A stretch of DNA of 56,129 nucleotides from Trichomonas tenax (lineage: Eukaryota; Parabasalia; Trichomonadida; Trichomonadidae): NCBI GenBank assembly GCA_023091735.1, contig JALKBU010000246.1:1-56129 (forward strand), given 5' to 3'. The notes beneath the pieces were generated by a model. The model was not told where the DNA came from. It ran no database searches and saw nothing but the letters and a program-made list of their open reading frames with translations. This document shows positions 51,985 to 56,129 of this stretch, in pieces (within the stretch, counting starts at the first letter, position 1; each line of letters opens with the position of its first letter). The translations under genes were made by a program, and so were the position numbers.

Positions 51985-53181
51985 ATGTCTGCACTCGACG
52001 GCTACATCAAAGAGCTCGAACAATGTGATGGCAAGATCTGCACATACGGCAAGGACTGGCTTAGGACATGGGACATGAACGACGAGACAATCAAGTCCAC
52101 ACTTAACTGCTCCTGGGCACTTGAGGAGCTCATCAAGAACAACGTTTCTTGCAAGATTTTCAAGTCCGGCCTTGGTGCTTCCATCTTCCGTGACAACTCC
52201 ACACGTACACGCTTCTCATTCGCCTCCGCTACTTCAATGCTCGGCCTTTCCGCTGCTGACCTTGATGAAGGCAAGTCCCAGATCTCCCACGGTGAAACAG
52301 TCCGCGAGACAGCTACAATGATCTCCTTCTTCACAGAGGCCATCGGTATCCGTGATGACCTTTACCTCGGTGCTGGCCACAAGTACATGCTCGAGGTTGG
52401 CGAGTCCATCACAGAGTCCGCTGAAAAGAAGGTCCTCTTCAAGCGCCCATGCATCGTCAACCTTCAGTGCGATGAGGATCACCCAACACAGGCTATGGCT
52501 GACCTTTCCCACCTCGTCAAGGTCTTCGGCTCCCTCGAGGCTCTCCGCGGCAAGAAGATCGTCATGTCCTGGGCTTACTCTCCATCTTATGGCAAGCCAC
52601 TCTCCGTCCCACAGGGCTTCATCGCTCTCCTTTCCCGCTTCGGCACAAACCTCGTCCTCGCTCACCCAGAGGGCTATGACCTCATCCCAGAGATCATCGA
52701 GATCACAAAGAAGAACGCTGAGAAGGCTGGCGGCTCATTCGAAATCAGCCACGACATGAGAAAGGCTTTCGTCGATGCTGATGTCGTCTATCCAAAGTCC
52801 TGGGCTCCAATGTGGATCTCCGCTAAGCGCACAGAGCAGCTCAAGAAGAAGGATTATGATGGCCTCAAGGTAACAGAAAAGGAATGCCTCGAGCTCAACA
52901 AGAAGTACATCGACTGGCAATGCGATGACGAGATGATGGCCACAACAAAGGGCGGCAAGGCTCTCTACATGCACTGCCTTCCAGCTGATATCTCTGGCCT
53001 CTCCTGCGAGCGCGGTGAAATCACAAACGAGTGCTTCCAGAAGAACCGCCTTGATACATACTTCGAGGCCTCCCACAAGCCATTCATAATCGCTTCCATG
53101 ATCATGCACTGCAAGTGCAAGTCTGTTGCTGAAGCTATCAAGGGCATCAAGGCTCGCAACGAGAAGAACCAGGATTTCTAA
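51985..53181 (+). CDS. YgeW-like knotted carbamoyltransferase (ornithine carbamoyltransferase family)
   Basis: Transfers or accepts a carbamoyl group through carbamoyl phosphate. In trichomonads such genes are annotated as ornithine carbamoyltransferase of the arginine dihydrolase pathway (citrulline plus phosphate to ornithine plus carbamoyl phosphate). The 398-residue protein has the carbamoyl-phosphate loop FRDNSTRTRFSF (STRTR 72-76), HPTQ (166-169) and MHCLP (329-333). It matches E. coli YgeW closely, more than anabolic OTCs: LDEGKSQISHGETVRET, AIGIRDDLYLGAG, WAYSPSYGKPLSVPQG (196-211), AHPEGYDLIPE, VYPKSWAP and HCLPADISG. The SMG loop that binds ornithine in OTCs is not evident. YgeW is a knotted transcarbamylase of purine/diaminopropionate metabolism, so the amino substrate here is uncertain. 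Strong C-ending codon bias and TAAA stop; initiator 13 nt upstream. Confidence 0.9.
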   Translation: MSALDGYIKELEQCDGKICTYGKDWLRTWDMNDETIKSTLNCSWALEELIKNNVSCKIFKSGLGASIFRDNSTRTRFSFASATSMLGLSAADLDEGKSQISHGETVRETATMISFFTEAIGIRDDLYLGAGHKYMLEVGESITESAEKKVLFKRPCIVNLQCDEDHPTQAMADLSHLVKVFGSLEALRGKKIVMSWAYSPSYGKPLSVPQGFIALLSRFGTNLVLAHPEGYDLIPEIIEITKKNAEKAGGSFEISHDMRKAFVDADVVYPKSWAPMWISAKRTEQLKKKDYDGLKVTEKECLELNKKYIDWQCDDEMMATTKGGKALYMHCLPADISGLSCERGEITNECFQKNRLDTYFEASHKPFIIASMIMHCKCKSVAEAIKGIKARNEKNQDF

Positions 53182-53632
53182 AGGCATTATAGTATTATAA
53201 TACTTAACTTCTTTTTTACCAACTCATCTCTTTTCCTCATAACGCTTGAAATAATTTTAGATATTTGGGGAATATCAACGAATAGTAGAATTAATGCATA
53301 CAAAATACAGGTCTTACTGTCTATTGTTATTTTTCGAGATTACGAGATCTAATTCAAATTTATTTAGTGAAAATATTTGCAATCGAACTCTGTATGAATA
53401 ACAATGTTAATAAATTGGTTGCATTAGAAAGACTCATAAAATAAAAGCTCATCTATGATTTAAAATTTTTGAAAAATAGCTATTTTTGATAAAATGGAAT
53501 AAATTTTATAAATTTTTGAGTTTTAAAATATTTCATGCATCAATTAATGAGTTTTTAAAATGATTAATATAAACATGGTGCTTTAGTAAAAATAGTTTAC
53601 GGGTTGGTGATAGGCGTATTAACTAAATCTAT
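53182..53632. other. Intergenic, convergent 3' ends
   Basis: AT-rich spacer between the carbamoyltransferase (+) and the membrane protein (-). No gene or notable repeat. Confidence 0.4.
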
Positions 53633-54520
53633 TTAGAATTTGACAGACATTTTTGAATAAGGACCCTCATTGGTGTCATCGACCTGAGGGAAGTGCGCAA
53701 GTGGCTTTGCCTCCATGTAGACAGGTAATTTATAGTATCTTCTTGGACGGTTCCATATATTAATAACGAGATAAAGCAAGATGCAGAAAATTCCAACGAT
53801 AATGATCAAACGATCAATCGGCAGGCTTCCAAGCATATCACCAAAACCACCGATGTTGATGAGTGGTGATGGATATTTGACTGATTTGGAATACTCCTGA
53901 CCATCAAAAGATATTTTGATGAAAGATACCTTTTCTTGTGGTGTTGGGCAAGAAACAACACTTTCTGTCACTCTCGACGCTGTAATTATCTTAGAATCGA
54001 ACTCACAATAAGCCACGTCTGGATTGAAGTGGTTTGAGTCAACCTCATAGTCTAAAATGACTTGATCTTTCTGTACTGTCGCTTTTGTGATTGTTGGACT
54101 CGCTTTAGCGCAAACTCCTGGATAATTGCAAATTTCGTTTGTTTGGCAACCATAGCATTTCCAGCATCCTTTCTCTGTGATTTTACGTCCAGATGAGTAT
54201 CCATCTGCGCAAACAAGTGTTTTATTACTTAATGCGATAGTATTTGGAAATTCTCCGTTTTGTTGCTTCTGTTTTTGTTCTTCTTTCGGTTCTTCAGGTA
54301 ATTCTGGAACTCCATGCTTACGATGTGGTTCGTCTTGCGGAAAATCATCAATATGTTCAGGCTGTATGTCTTGAAATCCATCCCAATCAAAATCATCGGG
54401 TTGTGTGTCTTTTTCGATCGGTGGCTTTGGCTTATTTCGCCTTGCTAACCTATCGTGTCTGAATTTTTTGCCTATATGGGGCTGAGAGAATGCTTGGAAT
54501 ATAAGAAAGAAGAGAAACAT
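53633..54520 (-). CDS. Type I membrane protein with Cys-rich and Ig-like ectodomain
   Basis: Not assigned to a family. The 295-residue protein starts with a cleavable-looking signal peptide (MFLFFLIFQAFS). A charged, Pro/Asp/Glu-rich disordered stretch (~15-95) follows. Then comes a Cys-rich module (CADGY ... GCWKCYGC ... CNYPGVC, ~105-140) and a beta-rich IPT/TIG-like domain (~142-225; ITKATVQKDQVILDYE, SVVSCPTP). One membrane helix (~232-253; LIIIVGIFCILLYLVINIW) and a short basic cytosolic tail end the protein. The tail has YYKLPVYMEAKPL, where tyrosine-based sorting motifs (YxxL-like) are possible. It could be a surface or endomembrane receptor. The ATG is clear, and the stop is TAG. Confidence 0.82.
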   Translation of the reverse strand: MFLFFLIFQAFSQPHIGKKFRHDRLARRNKPKPPIEKDTQPDDFDWDGFQDIQPEHIDDFPQDEPHRKHGVPELPEEPKEEQKQKQQNGEFPNTIALSNKTLVCADGYSSGRKITEKGCWKCYGCQTNEICNYPGVCAKASPTITKATVQKDQVILDYEVDSNHFNPDVAYCEFDSKIITASRVTESVVSCPTPQEKVSFIKISFDGQEYSKSVKYPSPLINIGGFGDMLGSLPIDRLIIIVGIFCILLYLVINIWNRPRRYYKLPVYMEAKPLAHFPQVDDTNEGPYSKMSVKF

Positions 54521-56129
54521 AATTTTTTTTTGTCGTCAAACTGACAGATCAAAATTTTAGTCAACTTGACATTGATTGGCTCTTATGTTGAATTTGATAT
54601 TTTAAAGGGTTTTATAGTCTATTTATCACGATACGAACTGAATCCATCCATTTTTGGAAAATTCATCGATATTATCAATGGAGAATAAGAAATTCGCAGT
54701 AATGGTACTTACACATTAACGAGCCTACTTTTTATACCTTGTTCCTTTTAAGATGAATATTATTTTTATCGCAGTGTTTTTATATCCAAGATCATCAACA
54801 AAGAGTTGTTCATTGATTCATAAATATTTCATCAATGATCCTCTTTGGTACCATGTTTAGATATCCTTTCTAATAAAATCGATATCGATATTTTATGGAG
54901 AAAATTATCTTAATAAGTCAAACTCTCATATATTACCATTCCTTCCTTCACAAGAATATACTCAATTATTACTTTTATTAATCTCATATTACCTTATAAA
55001 TGTTGATATTATTCAACTTTAATGCAGCTACTGCAAAATTGAGCTTCTAAAATGGTATGCTCCAGTAAACAATGCTTTTGTCTCGCTATTAAACATCGAG
55101 GAAGAGTGATTCGGGCATATGAATAAAATATTGCCTTTCTATTGGTTGATGTCGAGAAGCTACCCATATATCAATTATTCATCCACTAGAAAATACATGA
55201 TAGAAGGTTTAAAGTATAGATTTTGAATCAATATAGCAATTTTGAGTGTAAATATAAGGATCATTTGATGCACAGCGTTACAATGCAAAAGTAATTTTGT
55301 GAACACTCAACATTGAGCTTCTTCTTCTATCTTCCACATACAACACATGCTAGATCAATGAAAAATGATAATGATTTTTAATGTTTTCTTTCTCATAAAT
55401 AAAATCCAAAAAGCTAAGTAGCTAATGGAAAGTAAAGGTACAAATGATTCAACTATAATAGTGATGAAGATTGCTTATTGTTTATTGGGATTACTCGGAA
55501 TCATAAGTTGTAATGTAAGCGAAAGGAAATGACATTGTAAAGTAATGCATGAGTATATCTCATTCACTTAATCATTTTGGTATTTCTGGAAAAATAGTGT
55601 TCATTGTCAGCCAGAAGAGTTTGGTAATCAAAGCTGAGTTTTGTGAGCTGTTTAATGGATAGCCACATTATGGACAAAGATGAAATGAAAAATATCCTAA
55701 AAAATAACAAAATATATGATTCAGCATACCTGCTCTTGAAAATATCATATGTGTAACACAGGCAGTGCAAATTTCATGTAATGAGGCTTTAACAACGAGT
55801 TTACAAACAACCAGAATTTCGATTAGGCGCAAATTCAACATAACTCTTTCGGGAATCAATTGAACCTATCAACAAAAAGCTATTTATCGCTTTTAAAACG
55901 AATAATATTTGACAGAATTTCAAGTAGTAGATGAAGGGGGTCCTATGTCAATTTTTGTAACTATATATAGTGGGGACAATAACTAATATATATAGTGGGG
56001 GAAAAAACTAAGTTAATTTTTTTATTATTTAATTTTTAATAAGTAAAAAAGCAACTATATATAGATGGTAACGATTCAACCTGAGCTAATGAATAAATAC
56101 ATCAAAAAGTCAATAAAATTCATTGATAA
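54521..56129. other. Intergenic to the window end
   Basis: AT-rich, with no supportable gene (55564-55859 minus-strand frames lack homology). Near the end CTATATATAGTGGGG occurs at 55961-55975 and almost again at 55991-56000, with a related ACTATATATAG near 56055; ACTATATATAGT is palindromic. The final 100 bp are low-complexity. Confidence 0.45.

Noticed and set aside
52234..53187. Minus-strand frames over the carbamoyltransferase
   Set aside because: Antisense shadows caused by codon bias; no domain.
55961..56065. TATATA-rich repeats as TATA promoter
   Set aside because: Trichomonads lack TATA-driven promoters as far as known, and no gene follows within the window.

Overview
The window is nuclear DNA of a parabasalid (trichomonad) protist. 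It is AT-rich and none of its genes shows an intron. Its protein families are typical of trichomonads: BspA-type leucine-rich repeats, DUF3447/ankyrin proteins, BTB-F5/8C proteins, glycine-rich proteins, an NlpC/P60 peptidase, and a bacterial-type knotted transcarbamylase. Several genes have a trichomonad initiator (TCAYTW) 11-31 nt before the ATG. Several stop codons lie in TAAA, the tetranucleotide described as a poly(A) signal in Trichomonas vaginalis. The sequence alone does not separate T. vaginalis from close relatives such as Tritrichomonas.

Layout. 0.3-9 kb: a GAF-domain cyclic-nucleotide phosphodiesterase (-), a small NlpC/P60 peptidase (+) and a CEP164-like WW/coiled-coil protein (-). 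9.6-14.5 kb: a broken old-yellow-enzyme gene (-) and a Sac-type phosphoinositide phosphatase (-). 14.7-19.8 kb: a gene graveyard with a Cys-rich remnant and pieces of a decayed ankyrin gene, mixed with AT-rich repeats and a 2.6-kb stretch holding inverted repeats. 19.9-22.3 kb: a BTB-F5/8C protein and isopentenyl-diphosphate isomerase, convergent across a 20-bp-period repeat array. 22.3-26 kb: non-coding, with MITE-like inverted repeats. 26-39.2 kb: pecanex-like membrane protein, CCT zeta, a coiled-coil protein, an interrupted glycine-rich gene, a Rab GTPase with an unusual switch II, an LRR protein and an ankyrin protein. 39.2-43 kb: non-coding and repeat-rich, including a 297-bp element with ~68-bp terminal inverted repeats. 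43-47.7 kb: a HEAT-like gene with a homopolymer frameshift, ribosomal protein S13/uS15 and a CLASP-like TOG protein. 47.8-50.8 kb: a 223-bp element flanked by TA and a broken BspA gene. 52-54.5 kb: a YgeW-like carbamoyltransferase and a type I membrane protein. The remainder is intergenic.

The genes are not an operon; each appears to have its own short promoter. Two base-composition classes are visible. Ribosomal protein S13, CCT zeta, the carbamoyltransferase, the NlpC/P60 gene and the old-yellow-enzyme relic are rich in C-ending codons; for the first three this is usual for strongly expressed genes. Most other genes are AT-rich. CEP164-like and CLASP-like proteins suggest basal-body and microtubule functions. 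The phosphodiesterase, Sac phosphatase and Rab point to signalling and membrane traffic. The most novel signal is a short motif, TTTACATGGCAAA, that recurs between genes, once as a helically phased 20-bp array and also inside a MITE-like element next to an initiator-like TCACTTTT.
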